Shown one piece after another: positions 23,843 to 59,300 of a stretch of 64,000 nt of DNA. Location: contig CM050659.1 of the NCBI GenBank assembly GCA_027574665.1, positions 18,081,001-18,145,000 of the forward strand, read 5' to 3'. The notes under the pieces are model-generated. The model was given only the letters and a program-made list of their open reading frames with translations, was not told the DNA's origin and ran no database searches. The stretch's first letter is position 1; each line of letters opens with the position of its first letter. Both the position numbers and the translations under genes were made by a program. The stretch is from Rhynochetos jubatus. Lineage: Eukaryota; Chordata; Aves; Eurypygiformes; Rhynochetidae.

Positions 23843-26800
23843 TTACATTAGCATCTTATAATTGAATCAGTAACACTTTACTGAAAAGGTTAAATTCTGC
23901 CTTTTAAAAATTAAATCAGCTGTTTAGCTGTCAACCACAGCCATGCCCTCCTGTTGCCTCAAGAAGAATGAAGCATTGGCATGTTGACATATAAATCGTA
24001 TTGCCGGGGAATGCATTAACTCTCTTATTTATGACTGCATTGTGCCGCAAAGTGCCGCGTGCTGTAATTGAGGGCTCTCTGCTGAATTTGTTGCATGTAA
24101 AATCTGTGGAAATTATTAGCACAGCACATTTCCGTAATTAAAGTGTTACCTACAGTTTAGATTTGAAGATTCCCTCACTGCCACACGTTACCAAAATGCA
24201 AAATTTTATGAAAATCTAAATACAAGCACAACAAGGTTTTTATGCAGAGAGAATATTTTAACCCGACTGGTTGATATAGCTGGGAAAAGCAATCAAATTA
24301 TCTGGGTTTTGAGGTGATCAGTGAAAGCTTTATTTCCTGCTGATCACAAAGAAATGTGCAGTGTTACACTCACAGAGTGATGGTTGCCTTGCCATCAGTG
24401 ACATAACCAAATAATTAAAATTAAACTTATAATGAAGCATTCCTAGGAACTGTTGTTTTCCAGGGATAATTCTTACTAATGTGATGTTCCATTAAGGGTT
24501 ATCCTAAGGTAATGTTAATATTTTGATGAGTTGCAGCAAGCCAATAAATAAACATTTTCTTCAGTCAAAAGTTTGGGTTTAGATACCTCCTGGAGTCAGA
24601 CCGTTCTGCAAAACAAGGATTTGCTTTAAAAATTCCCTCTCCCATCCGCTCTTCAGTAAATAATCTGCCAGAATATTGCAGACAGCATGGAACAGAGCTT
24701 TGACTATTAGCTGTGTGTCTGAGAAGTCTGTTTGTCTTGTTAAGACTGTCATACTGCATTACCCTTTCTGTAACCCTGGAAACAACTTCAAATACTGTGA
24801 TCTTTGAAAAGTCTAAAATATAACTTCCCTTAAAATACTATGCGTGGTTTTTTTGATACTCCCTCTACAAGGGAAGAAAAGAATCTTTTCCCTCTACAGA
24901 GGGCATTAAGCAAGGGTGGATGTGCATTTCTTTGTGAGAAAGCTGATCCTCGCTTGTAGGTGGGGTGAAAAATGATGATGCTGGCAGCACTGACAAGTGC
25001 TTTACCTGCCCATAGAGTTCAGGACTCCTTCTGTCCAAGTGTTGCTGGAGAGGATTTTCAGGAGGCAATAAATAAATTTTGATCCCTCTGGTTAATACAG
25101 TTAAGGTCAAAGACATTCTATCTGGAGCTATTTAAATTACTCTTAGCAAGCAGACATAGTGCTGTCAGTAGGGCTAAGTGCCTTATCTTGCTGAGGAGTG
25201 TATGCAACCCTTATGAAACTATTCTTAAGTATTCTGGTTACTATATTTAGCTCTGGCTCATTACAAGACAAAAAGCACTTAGCTAAATGTAGTCCTGAAG
25301 TGCTTAATCCGGTTAAGAATATTTTGTCCTTAGGTGTCTTCTACTAAGACTTTTTGGAGTTCACCATCCTGCTGCATCATGCGAAAAGCTTCTCCGTGTG
25401 TTTGAGCCTGTGAATTCTTTTATGGCTGTTTATTCTGTTAGAACCTCGAGGTCTGGTGTCGACTGAGGACATCTCTCACGTTCACTGGGGTGTCCCACTG
25501 GGACTGACCTGGGAAGCCTCGTTCCTCCACCCTTTGCAGCTCACATCAGCCGTACGGCAGTGGGATGCGATAGCTGCTGCTGGAGAGTGGAGGATCACGG
25601 CTTCATTTCCCAATTTAGACTCGGTGAGCATTAACTGGACTGTTGTCTCCCTCTGTGACCACACAGCTTCCCCCAGCTTAAAGCTGGCTGGGACGGCAAC
25701 TGTGCGTACAAGGCAGAAAACCCGTCGGGCTGCCCGGGAGTTTTCAGTTGTTAGACAGCCCGTGGGCAAGGCAGTGTGAAGGTTTCTGCATAAAGATGGG
25801 GAAGAAACCTTTTGTTTGGCTGAATTTTTGCATACTTAAGCCCACACAGTAAAAAAATGTTTCCTGAAAATTTGTGATAGGTCTGTTTGTGTATTCACAA
25901 GCATTTTTTGCAATTTAACCCGTTGCTTTTAAAATCATTTTCTTTATACTTACGTATCTCAGAAATTGTTATGAGTTAGCCAAGCCTCTGTGTGGATCAT
26001 TCTTCTAGAGGAGAAGCAATTGTATGGTTTTGATAAAACAGCCCTGGCTGATGAGCAGCAGGGAGTAAGTTAAGCACCTCAGTTCCCTGATAGCTCAATA
26101 GGGTAACAAATAAGATCACACGCTCCTTTTGAACTAGGAGGAAAGCTTGTAACTTGGCCGGCAAAAACTGTGCGAACAGAAGCGTAGCAGATCCACCATG
26201 TTTCAACTTGTTACCAGCACTGTATCACACTTTATCTCAGCCAAATTTTTTGAGCAAATGAACTGACATAATTTCATTTAGCCGCAGCGAGCAGGAATTT
26301 GGCCTGTTGTCTCACGTTACTCACATAAACCTCCTCTGCAAAGAACTCTCACTGTGTCACTGGTCAGGATTGGTGTTGCTCATGGTGTGTTTCAGCGGCC
26401 CCACGATGTCAGCCCCTGCCCCATCCCAGCTGCCCTTTCCAGGGTGCGTGTGTGACGTGTGGCTCTTGCAGTGGTTCTTCAGCCGCCTTCCTGTGTTTCC
26501 TTCCCTTGGAGGTGCTTTTGCTAGTCGGAGAAACAAACGAGCTCTTGCTCGTCCTTTAGATGATCGAAAACGTGGGGGTGTGTTTGCTGTCAGTCACGGA
26601 CAGTTTGGCTGCATATGTGTTCTTCCCGAGAATGAGGCTTATCCGAACAAATGTCAACAGCGATGGTTTCGGAGGGATGGGCACTGTGGAGTGAGCATAG
26701 CCAAGAGTTCAGGGTGGTTGTGGCTCGCACTGGCTTTGAGCAATATCACGTCCATCTCAAAGGCAGGTTTTGGGTGCAAGATTGGATAGATGATCATAGT

Positions 26801-28762
26801 TGCTGGTTTTCATAGCAGGCATGCCACGTAAACTGTCATACTTTGGAAGGACTCTGATTGATCCTCAGTGGCCTGAAGCCAGTAGGGCTACTCCTCCACC
26901 TTGCTAGGCCACATGGCTTTTTGGACACAAGAGGTCAAGCTGGTCTTCCCAGGCTTCCTCTGCAGCAGGAGGTGGTGCACACAGAGCCAGGAGCCCCAGC
27001 ACATGGTCCAGCTCCCATTCCTGGAGGCTTTGCTGAGCTTTTGCCAGTTATACTTGTGCATGTGTCTAATTTACAGTGGTAGACTTTTACTGTTTGAAGT
27101 GATTGCTGTGCTCTGTGCTAAGAAGTCTTGCCTGTGACTGTGTTTTAACTGGATTCACTTTTCCTTCCAGGATTAATTTTTCTCCGTCTCTATTTACATG
27201 GTGATAAGAAGTGCTAATCCCACTCCATCAGTCTGGACTGATGAATCTGAGGAATAGAACAGGTAATTTCTAATTTGGCTTGTGTTTTTCAGTCATTCAG
27301 GCAGTGAGAACCACTTCCTCTCCATGGAGTGCATTCTTTTTGGGGGGACAAAAGAAATCATACCATTTCTTCTGCCCAGGTCATCTGCAGGGAGGGAGAT
27401 CCTTGCCTTGGAGCAGGAAAGGGAGTGTAAATTTTTGTAGCTTTTACTGTGAGTAACATCTTTGACTTCCTGTCAGTTGTGGGTGGTTTTATTTTGTGTT
27501 ACTTTTATAGCCACCAAGTTGCTTGAGCTTGGAGTAGTCTTAAAGCCAGGAAAAGCATTAGGATGTACCCACTGGGAAATGCTCCTTGGGTGCTGGGTGG
27601 GGTGGGAGGGTTTTGCCAGTGAAAGTGCTCACTGGAGATGGAGGCAGATTGGCGCTGATGCTGGGGCCAGGTGCCATCTCTTCTGTGGAGGTGTCTGAGT
27701 GGGGCGCAACCCAGCAGAGCTGACCTGGGCGATGTGACGTGGAGTGATGGCAACTGGGTTGCCTGCATCTGCCTGGCTCCCCGTCCCTCAGACTTAGCCC
27801 AGTGGGTTATAGAAAGCAAGTCACCAGTGAAGAAGTTACCCTTGTGTTGAATTTTCCATCATTTCACCGTGCTTGAGAGTACCGTGTCCTTACTGGGAGT
27901 TGTTGCCAACTGTTCTCCTTACCTGCTCTGCAGGAACAGTCAAGATAAAGTAAAGACAGCAGCCCACAGTGACTGTTTGGGTGCAGGGGCATACAGAACC
28001 CAGGTCACATTCCTTTCTTTTCACTAGTTAGTGCCAGGTGGGGACGTTTTAATTTGAAGTCCTGGGTACGAATGCCAGTGGCAGGACGCAGCTCAGGTGA
28101 TGTGGTGGAAGTCCACCAACACAAGCAGCATTCATTGGCTGCAGGGTGCTTTGGACGAACCTGTCTATCATATCATCTCTTAGATGTCCTGATAGTACCC
28201 TGCTGTTGCCTAATACTAATCTTTTGGGCATTAGCACAGTTTCCTTCTTCCTCCTATGCCCTTCCACTCGGAAAGAAATCTCAGATGCTTTTCAAGCATG
28301 GCAATGCTTGAGATCAACCAGCAGCCCGTTTGGTTTCCCAAAACAGGACAAGGCAGAGTGCAACAGAGACAAATTGGCTCTCATGATTGCAGGGGAGATG
28401 CTGATTCCTGTGCAGAGTTCAGTGCTTAGGCAGGATTTCTCATCCTGGGACGGGGGGGAGTGCGAAGGCAGGCTGAGCATCTGCTGGCTCTTAGCTCTTT
28501 CTCTCTAAAGTCATGCTTATTGTAGCTGTATGTTTGGGTGTGTAGCAAGAGTTTCCCTTCTCAAGCCTCAGTAGCTGGTAGAACAAGCAAGAAACTGCAT
28601 GACGAGTGGAGTTTGGGAAAGGGAAGATTGAAACATCCAGGGGGTCATAAAGTACAAACCAGTAAGCTCCATGTTCTGATATCCTCAGCAAGATCAGGGA
28701 GTATGTCTCAGTAAGTACTTCTGTCTTTTCCTTCCAGAGCCCTGTGTTGTGTAAACGAACTG

Positions 28763-53417
<24,655 letters not shown>

Positions 53418-53813
53418 ACGCGGGGGCCGGGAGGCAGGACCACCTTGGCTGCAGCCGCTCGGCACCCCGGGTGCACACGGAGGGGAGGACGACGCCGTCA
53501 GAGCACGGGATGGGGCAGGTGGCGGCTGGAGGGAGGGACGGCTCCGGGGGCACCTTGTCGGTTGGGATTGCCACGCAGCCGGTCCGTGATGCTGCTCCGT
53601 AAGCAGAGCGAGCTCTTGCCCAGCACAGCAGCCCAACTGGAAGGCGATGGCCGCAAGGAGGTTGTTGATCAGGATGCCACGAAGATTGCTTTGCAACGGA
53701 GAAATATCTTTTCCATTCAGGACCTCGATGCTGAAAGTCACTGTGAATTTAAGCCCAGCGTTTGGAGCACAGACACAGACTGTACCGGTCCGCAGGACGC
53801 CGTTGGATGACCA

Positions 53814-53821
53814 TGTACATA
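53814..53821 (+). promoter_or_regulatory. NPAS2: Pumilio response element
   Basis: TGTACATA matches UGUANAUA exactly. It lies early in the 3' UTR and is present in both the short and the long form. Confidence 0.45.
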
Positions 53822-54282
53822 ACTCGTTTCGCTGTAGTAGGTCCATTGTGGATTTTTTTTTTTTTTTTTCCTTTTTTCTATACCTCAGTCCCGCAATTTT
53901 TTGGTTTTTTTTTCCAGGAGATTGGATAATGCTGCTAATTTACATAACACCACTTTTGCCTGAATTTCTTACTGTTATACCAGCTCAAATCACAGCTAGT
54001 CAGATCTTTGTCATGTTTTATTTTGGTTAACACGTGCAGATCGATTTATATGGTTTTTACTCCCTGTAGCCAAATATTTTTCAGGTTACAGATGAAGAAT
54101 CCTTACTTGTGCTTTTTTTTTTGGTTGTCTCAAGTGATGTAGTTGTATACATGAAAACAAACAAGCATAGAGGAGCATATGACGGCAAACTTTGTGGTTT
54201 TGCTAGGTCATGTTTCAATTTGGCAAACCTGAAACGTACGCTCACGATGACACAAGCGATGTTACAAGCCCGTAGGGTCAGC

Positions 54283-54288
54283 AATAAA
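54283..54288 (+). terminator. NPAS2: Proximal poly(A) signal of NPAS2
   Basis: AATAAA about 0.87 kb after the stop codon, followed by the T/G-rich TTGTATTTTTGTAAATTG. Confidence 0.5.
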
Positions 54289-57071
54289 TTGTATTTTTGT
54301 AAATTGTCACTTTTTAACTATAAGTTTATATTTATGAATTTTAAAAACCAGTTTATTCCTCAGTGGGTGTATAGTTAAGTGTCCCTACTGTTTGTGTCTT
54401 TCCAAAGGAAAAATGAAAATGTACATTTTTGAGGCGTTCGTAGCTGAGTACAAACTTTGGGCACTGTTAGAGCCCAAAGGTGGGAGATGGGTTAGGCCAT
54501 TACTGTAAGCTTGGCAAGCAAAGGGTTAGTTAGGACAGGGTCCAGCAGCAAAGCTCCGTCTGGCAGGCAGAGCAAGGCTTAGGGACAGGTTTGTTCATAA
54601 CCTCTGTTGAATCCAAGCAAAGCACCCTTTGGTTTGGTGTTTTTGAGCCTTTTTTCTTTTTCTTTTTTGGCATTTCTTTGCTTTTTTCTGTGCAAGCTGC
54701 TTTCCTGGCTCTTCGCCCCACCGCAGCGGCTGGACGCCGGTGCTTACTGACGGAGCAGCCTTTTGGCATGAGCAGCCCCAAGCAGCCCTGTGTTTCAAGA
54801 AAAGGGGTAAGTAGGAAGGTTAGCACAAAAAGTGGGGTGCCGAATGCTGTAGATCCATAGCCAGCTTGCTCACTCGCTTCCCCCACCAGCCACACGCGTT
54901 TTCTGGGCTGCAGCACTGGGAGGGTTTCCTAGGCTTTGGGACCAGGTGGCCCGAGCTTTGGGCTCGGGAACATGGGAGCAGAAAAGCCCCACGGATTCAG
55001 CCCGACCAAAACAGCCTGTGGCTGCCCAAGGTTCCCCGGGAGCTCAAGGAGGAAACAGGAGCGGGACTGGTCTGCCCTAGACACCCTTTTGGCTCCGGCC
55101 TTCCTTCCCAGCATGACTCACCGCATGCCCCGGCTGTGCCCCGGCTGTGCCCCGGCCCCTTGCACAAGAGCATGATCCCACCCGCCGGGTTTTTCCTGGG
55201 GAAGTGGACAGAGGGTTCAGACGGGCCGCATTGCCCGTGGTGGTGGTAGGAGGACAGGCTGCTGGAGCGGGGTGCACCGACAGCAGCTGGGAGCTCTCAT
55301 GGGGCTGGTGCAAGGCACTGGGCTGTTCTGGTGTTGTGGCCGGGGCCGGGATGGGGATGTGAACAAAAGCTGTGCAGGCCCCCGACTTCCCATAGGGCCC
55401 TTCCTTTGGCAAAAGCGTTGGCATGGGTTGGCTTTGGCTGGGGCGCTTGGGCACACACCTCATAGAGGTGCCAGCAGTGATGGATTGCGCGTTGCGGAGC
55501 GGGCAGAGGGGAGCTGCAGCCTCCCGGCCACGAGCAGCGTTTTGGGGAGCGCAGCAGGCTGTAGCACAGAGCCCGGGAGATGCCCAGCAGCCCTTAGTCC
55601 TGACATTACGATATCAGGGCTAGTGCCTTGTGAGTGCAGCCCCTGGCAGGGACCCAGCCCAGCCTGAACTGAGCCCCCATTTCAAACCCTACAAGTAACG
55701 GTGGCTACAGCAGAGCAGCCATGGCCAGGGACCACCTCACTGCGGGTCACGGACATGGAGCACCTGCCCGTGCGGCGCAGTTTGGGGCTGAAATGGCACC
55801 AGACTCAACCCTTGGAGCCCAGGTCCGGCAGAAAGCCAGGGGGGGGTCTTGCCTTCCCCAGGCGGTTAGTGCTGCAGCATCACCTGAGGGGCCACAGGAA
55901 GGGTCAGCACCGGTCCTCTGAGGTAGGAAATAGGGTGTTTATTTTATTTGTAAAGCACTATTACTCTTAGGGTTGTCCCACCCCAAGACAGTAGGGTTGT
56001 TCATGAGGTTGGGGCAGGAGATGTGGCTGTATTTTTGTCCCCCTAACCTGGCACATAACGTTAGTGGGGAGGCAAGCACCCCCGTTGATGACAGAGCTCT
56101 GCTGTGGTACGGTTTGTCTCGGTGTGGGTGGCAGGAGGGAAGGGCCTTGCATTGCCCTGCCTGGCCCTTAAACCTGCGTCGCCCCGACACAGCGCTGTGG
56201 CTGCTCTGCCGTGTCCCGTCACCGCACATGAGCCCAGACACGGCAGGTGTCAGTCAACTGTATCCCAGAGGTGGTGGTGGTTGGGGTCAGCGGCTTGGGG
56301 GGGTGGGTTTTTATAGGGTTTGGTAGTGGGGTTAGCGAGGGCAGAGTAGTTTCCTGGCATTGCTGTGGCTTTGAAAGTCCAACAGACAAGGGTCAGGAAG
56401 GGGGCTGGGGGGTGGTGGGTGTGCCGGACGGGGCTGTGCCATGGACACTGCCCTTCTGATGGCAGCACTGGGCTGCACAGACCGGGAGGGCTGGGGGGTG
56501 GCAGGGCTGCCTCTGCTCACAGCCTCCCAGCGAGGAGCACAGGAGGATGTTTACATGTTAGATTGGCCTTGCTAAAACAGGAGATGTGAAACGCACTTTA
56601 TCATGTGCCCACCCCCCCTTTATTCCCAGCGCCCACCAGATGTGCTCCAAAGGACAAAATCCCTCAGTCCCTTTTCGGGGCTTGCTCGGTCCCTGCTCGA
56701 TCTGTCCCCAGGCTGGGGGGAGGCTGAGCCAGGGCCATGGGATTTTTGCCTTATATTGTCACTCACTCTCAAAAATATATGAATAAATGAATCTCTTTAT
56801 TCAGGTTGATTTGTATTTGTTTACCTCGGTGTTAGCTACGACCTGTGTTTTTGGGACCCATTTGGAATTGCAGGCTGCTGGGGGGTTTGGTTCACACCCT
56901 CCCATCCCCCCCGGGGTGCTTACCAGGGCACACACACAGGACTTGCTGGTGACAAGTGGGAATGTGACTGTTGCTGCCGGCATCTGGGTTGGGCTCCAGT
57001 GTTGCTGTTGACCTGTTAGTCATTAATGTTCTGGGGCTTTCTAGTACACAAGCACCTATATACTATCTCTT

Positions 57072-57156
57072 TCTATATAGAGAGATAGATATACATATAT
57101 ATATATATTTAACATACATATATATGTATGTGTATATCTATATATAAAAATATATC
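57072..57156. repeat. A/T-rich simple repeat (TA/TATG/GATA)
   Basis: Degenerate TA, ATAC and TATG units in the distal NPAS2 3' UTR. Confidence 0.9.
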
Positions 57157-57224
57157 TAGGCCACACAATTCCAGACCTCTGAAAACACAGGCAGCTTTAA
57201 TAAGTCTTGCACTTTTAGCGTATT

Positions 57225-57560
57225 TGTACATATAAGCTAAAGCCTGGTGGGTATAATCAGGCTGGTTTGACAAACAGTGAAAAGTTACTGTATATATTGT
57301 ATATACTCCCTGTAAAAAAAAGAGAGGAAAAAAGAAAAATCTTAGAATTGAGTATAAATCTTGGTTTATTTTATATGATGTTGAATATAGATACATTTAT
57401 AAATGTTACTATTCTTAAAAGTATTTTGTAATGGGAAAAAGGAAGTGTCTTATGAAGATGAACAGTAAAGATTTTATTCTTGTCTTGAATCTATGTCCCT
57501 GCACAACTCCCCCGAACGGGAGCCCGTGCGTTTTGACAAGCTTTAAAGAGATTGTACATA
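57225..57560 (+). promoter_or_regulatory. NPAS2: Cluster of four Pumilio-type sites
   Basis: Exact UGUANAUA matches at 57,225 (TGTACATA), 57,289 (TGTATATA), 57,298 (TGTATATA) and 57,553 (TGTACATA). All are in the distal 3' UTR; the last needs the 57,627 signal. Two overlap an A/T-rich, partly repetitive stretch. Confidence 0.45.
57464..57469 (+). terminator. NPAS2: Distal poly(A) signal candidate of NPAS2 (AGTAAA)
   Basis: The AGTAAA variant is followed by TTTTATTCTTGTCTTG, a suitable U/GU-rich downstream element. The cleavage site would be near 57,485. Confidence 0.45.
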
Positions 57561-57566
57561 GTATTT

Positions 57567-57622
57567 AAAAAAAAAACCAAACAAAAAAACAAAAACAACG
57601 AACCAAACCCAAAACAAAAAAG
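57567..57622. repeat. A/C-rich low-complexity tract
   Basis: Poly(A) broken by C, CC and CCC, near the end of the NPAS2 long 3' UTR. Confidence 0.85.
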
Positions 57623-57626
57623 AAGA

Positions 57627-57632
57627 AATAAA
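57627..57632 (+). terminator. NPAS2: Last poly(A) signal candidate of NPAS2
   Basis: AATAAA (with AATAAT next to it) after an A/C-rich tract and before the CR1 fragment. It is the last possible NPAS2 end before the repeat. Confidence 0.35.
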
Positions 57633-57769
57633 ATAATACTTGTCAGACCTCTTACACACTACGTGCTGTTGTTATTCCCTGGGTGGCGTGGGTCTGCTGG
57701 GCATCGGAACGTGCGCCTCGCTCTCCAGGAGGCACAAGAGCAGCTGCTATCGCACGTACGTGAGTATCT

Positions 57770-58158
57770 ACAGCTGAAGGGATGGGGAGCTGGGGGTGTT
57801 CAGCCTAGAGAAGAGGAGGCTCAGGGGAGACCTCTACAACCCCCTGAAAGGAGGGTGCAGAGAGGTGGGGGTTGGTCTCCCAAGGGACAAGCAATAGAAG
57901 AGCAAACAGCCTCAAAAGTGGCACCAGGGGAGGTTTAGATTGGATATTAGGGAAAATTTCTTCAAGGAAAAGGCTGTCAGGCATTGGAACGGGCTGCCCA
58001 GGGAGGTGGGGGAGTCACCACCCCAGAGGGATTTTGAAGACTCTGTGGATGAGACGCTTAGGGACACGGTTTAGTGGTGGGCTTGGCAGTGCTGGGTTAA
58101 CATTTGGACTTGCTGGTCTTAAAGATCTTTTCCAACCCAAAAGGTGATTCTATTCTAA
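57770..58158 (+). mobile_element. CR1 retroposon, 3' end fragment
   Basis: Carries CR1 hallmarks in order: TTCAGCCTAGAGAAGAGGAG, CTACAACCCCCTGAAAGGAG, TTGGATATTAGGGAAAATTT, GGAACGGGCTGCCCAGGGAG, TGGTCTTAAAGATCTTTTCC and an ATTCTATTCTA end. It is 5'-truncated and has small internal deletions. It sits between the 3' ends of NPAS2 and TBC1D8 and is better preserved than the copy at 18.2 kb. Confidence 0.95.
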
Positions 58159-58502
58159 TGCATAACTTAACTTAAAGAACAAGGCATTAGTCAGTGTAGA
58201 CATGTGTGCACACTGTAAATGGTTTAATTTGGACGCAAAACCCAAGTAACGGTACGCTGCCAGGGCTAACTCACTTGCCATCTCAGCACTGACGCAAGCT
58301 CAGGCTCCATGCAAGGCTAAACCAGCCCCAGGCTTCAAAATCTGGGATTCCTCTTCATTCTTCCTCCACTTCTGGGGAGGCTGATGTCCTAGCATGGCTT
58401 TTGGCTTGGTCCTTGCTTTGGAAAGCACTGCCTAAATGTGGCTTTAAGATGAGCAATGCTCGTGAAGGAGCTTCTGAAACAGTCCATCATGAGAAATAAG
58501 AG

Positions 58503-58537
58503 TTTATTTTTTTCTTAAAGTGAAACAAGTTTTTATT
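58503..58537 (-). terminator. TBC1D8: Distal poly(A) signals of TBC1D8
   Basis: Two minus-strand AATAAA hexamers 29 bases apart. They are less than 1 kb from the last NPAS2 signal. Confidence 0.45.
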
Positions 58538-59039
58538 TAAACACCCCATTTGTCTTACAGTACTTCTGCATACAATACATCGTATAAAAAGCCAACCTGC
58601 CAACACAAACATGTGTTGCCTTCTTGGTAAAGTGACAAAGCTATAGCAAAAAAGACAAAATAGCCTATTGTTTCAAAACAAACTGGCATCTTTTGTTTTG
58701 TTTTAGTCCAGATAACAACTGCCATTGCAATCAAGAACCTTGTATGGTTCAACTGGATGAGAAACTTCTAGTAAAACCAACACACAGGTATTTCTCAGTC
58801 ACTATGGTAGCAAACTCTGCTAAAAACACATTATTATCCAGCTGTTAGAGCAATGAATGAGTGGCTTGGTTTAGGAATGGACAGAAACACAGAGGGCTTT
58901 TTCTGAATCACACGGCAGCGACCGTTTCCATGTCCCGGGAAACGCTACCGGTTGGATTACAAGCAGTTTTCCCCCATCTTTATTACTATTAGTTGAGCTA
59001 GTCCCTCACCTCATGTGTTCAAGCCCCGAACTCAGCACA

Positions 59040-59300
59040 CGAAGAGGCCAAGCAGCCGGCTCCCCGCCGCGGTCCGGGCTGCCACCCCTCGCCTGGTGCG
59101 CAGGGAACGGCGCCAGGCTCGCCGGGCAGCACGCTCTGTATCGCAAGACCGAAACGGCCGCCGGCCATCCCCATGGGCTAATGGTTACGTTTGCCGAAAG
59201 GCACCTCACGTGCCCAGCAACACCGATACCGGCCCAGGCACTGGAAAGGACTGTGCAGTCACGTTGACGGCCACCGAGAATGTTTCAGGGTAAATAACCA
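59040..59300. other. CpG-dense patch
   Basis: Roughly 30 CpG in 260 bases by eye, in otherwise A/T-rich DNA. It is shorter than a usual promoter island. It overlaps no recognised exon; the open frames across it (59,013-59,293) are Arg/Ala-rich and probably due to composition. Confidence 0.55.

Larger units (their letters stand above)
4561..28737 (+). other. NPAS2: NPAS2 intron 1 (or 5' UTR introns), about 24 kb
   Basis: No coding exon is supported between the CpG island and the acceptor at 28,737. The stretch holds an old L3/CR1 LINE relic, a (CA)n run, a CR1 fragment, a MIR-like SINE relic, A/C-rich tracts and several CpG-retaining A/T-rich patches that look like possible conserved non-coding elements. 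Extra 5' UTR exons could be hidden here, because non-coding exons cannot be recognised without transcripts. Two isolated minus-strand open frames (15,528-15,791 and 23,444-23,842) are recorded separately and have no known match. Confidence 0.7.
53418..57650 (+). other. NPAS2: NPAS2 3' UTR (long form)
   Basis: Starts after the TGA. A U-rich stretch lies at 53,851-53,915. Poly(A) signals are AATAAA at 54,283, AATAAA at 56,782, AGTAAA at 57,464 and AATAAA at 57,627. A proximal end near 54.3 kb would give a UTR of about 0.9 kb, and distal use would give about 4.1-4.2 kb. The last 300 bases before 57,490 are A/T-rich and look like a typical terminal UTR. The G/C-rich middle (54.5-56.5 kb) holds no recognised gene. 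Which site is used cannot be told from the sequence. Confidence 0.6.

Noticed and set aside
26307..26789. 160-codon frame on the + strand in intron 1
   Set aside because: No recognised domain, Cys/Trp-rich mixed composition, no promoter or poly(A) context. Most likely chance.
55128..55158. Tandem CCCCGGCTGTG repeat in the 3' UTR
   Set aside because: Only two to three copies in a G+C-rich stretch; too short to call a minisatellite.
59013..59293. Arg/Ala-rich frames in the CpG patch as a gene
   Set aside because: Overlapping frames on both strands with no domain; explained by base composition.
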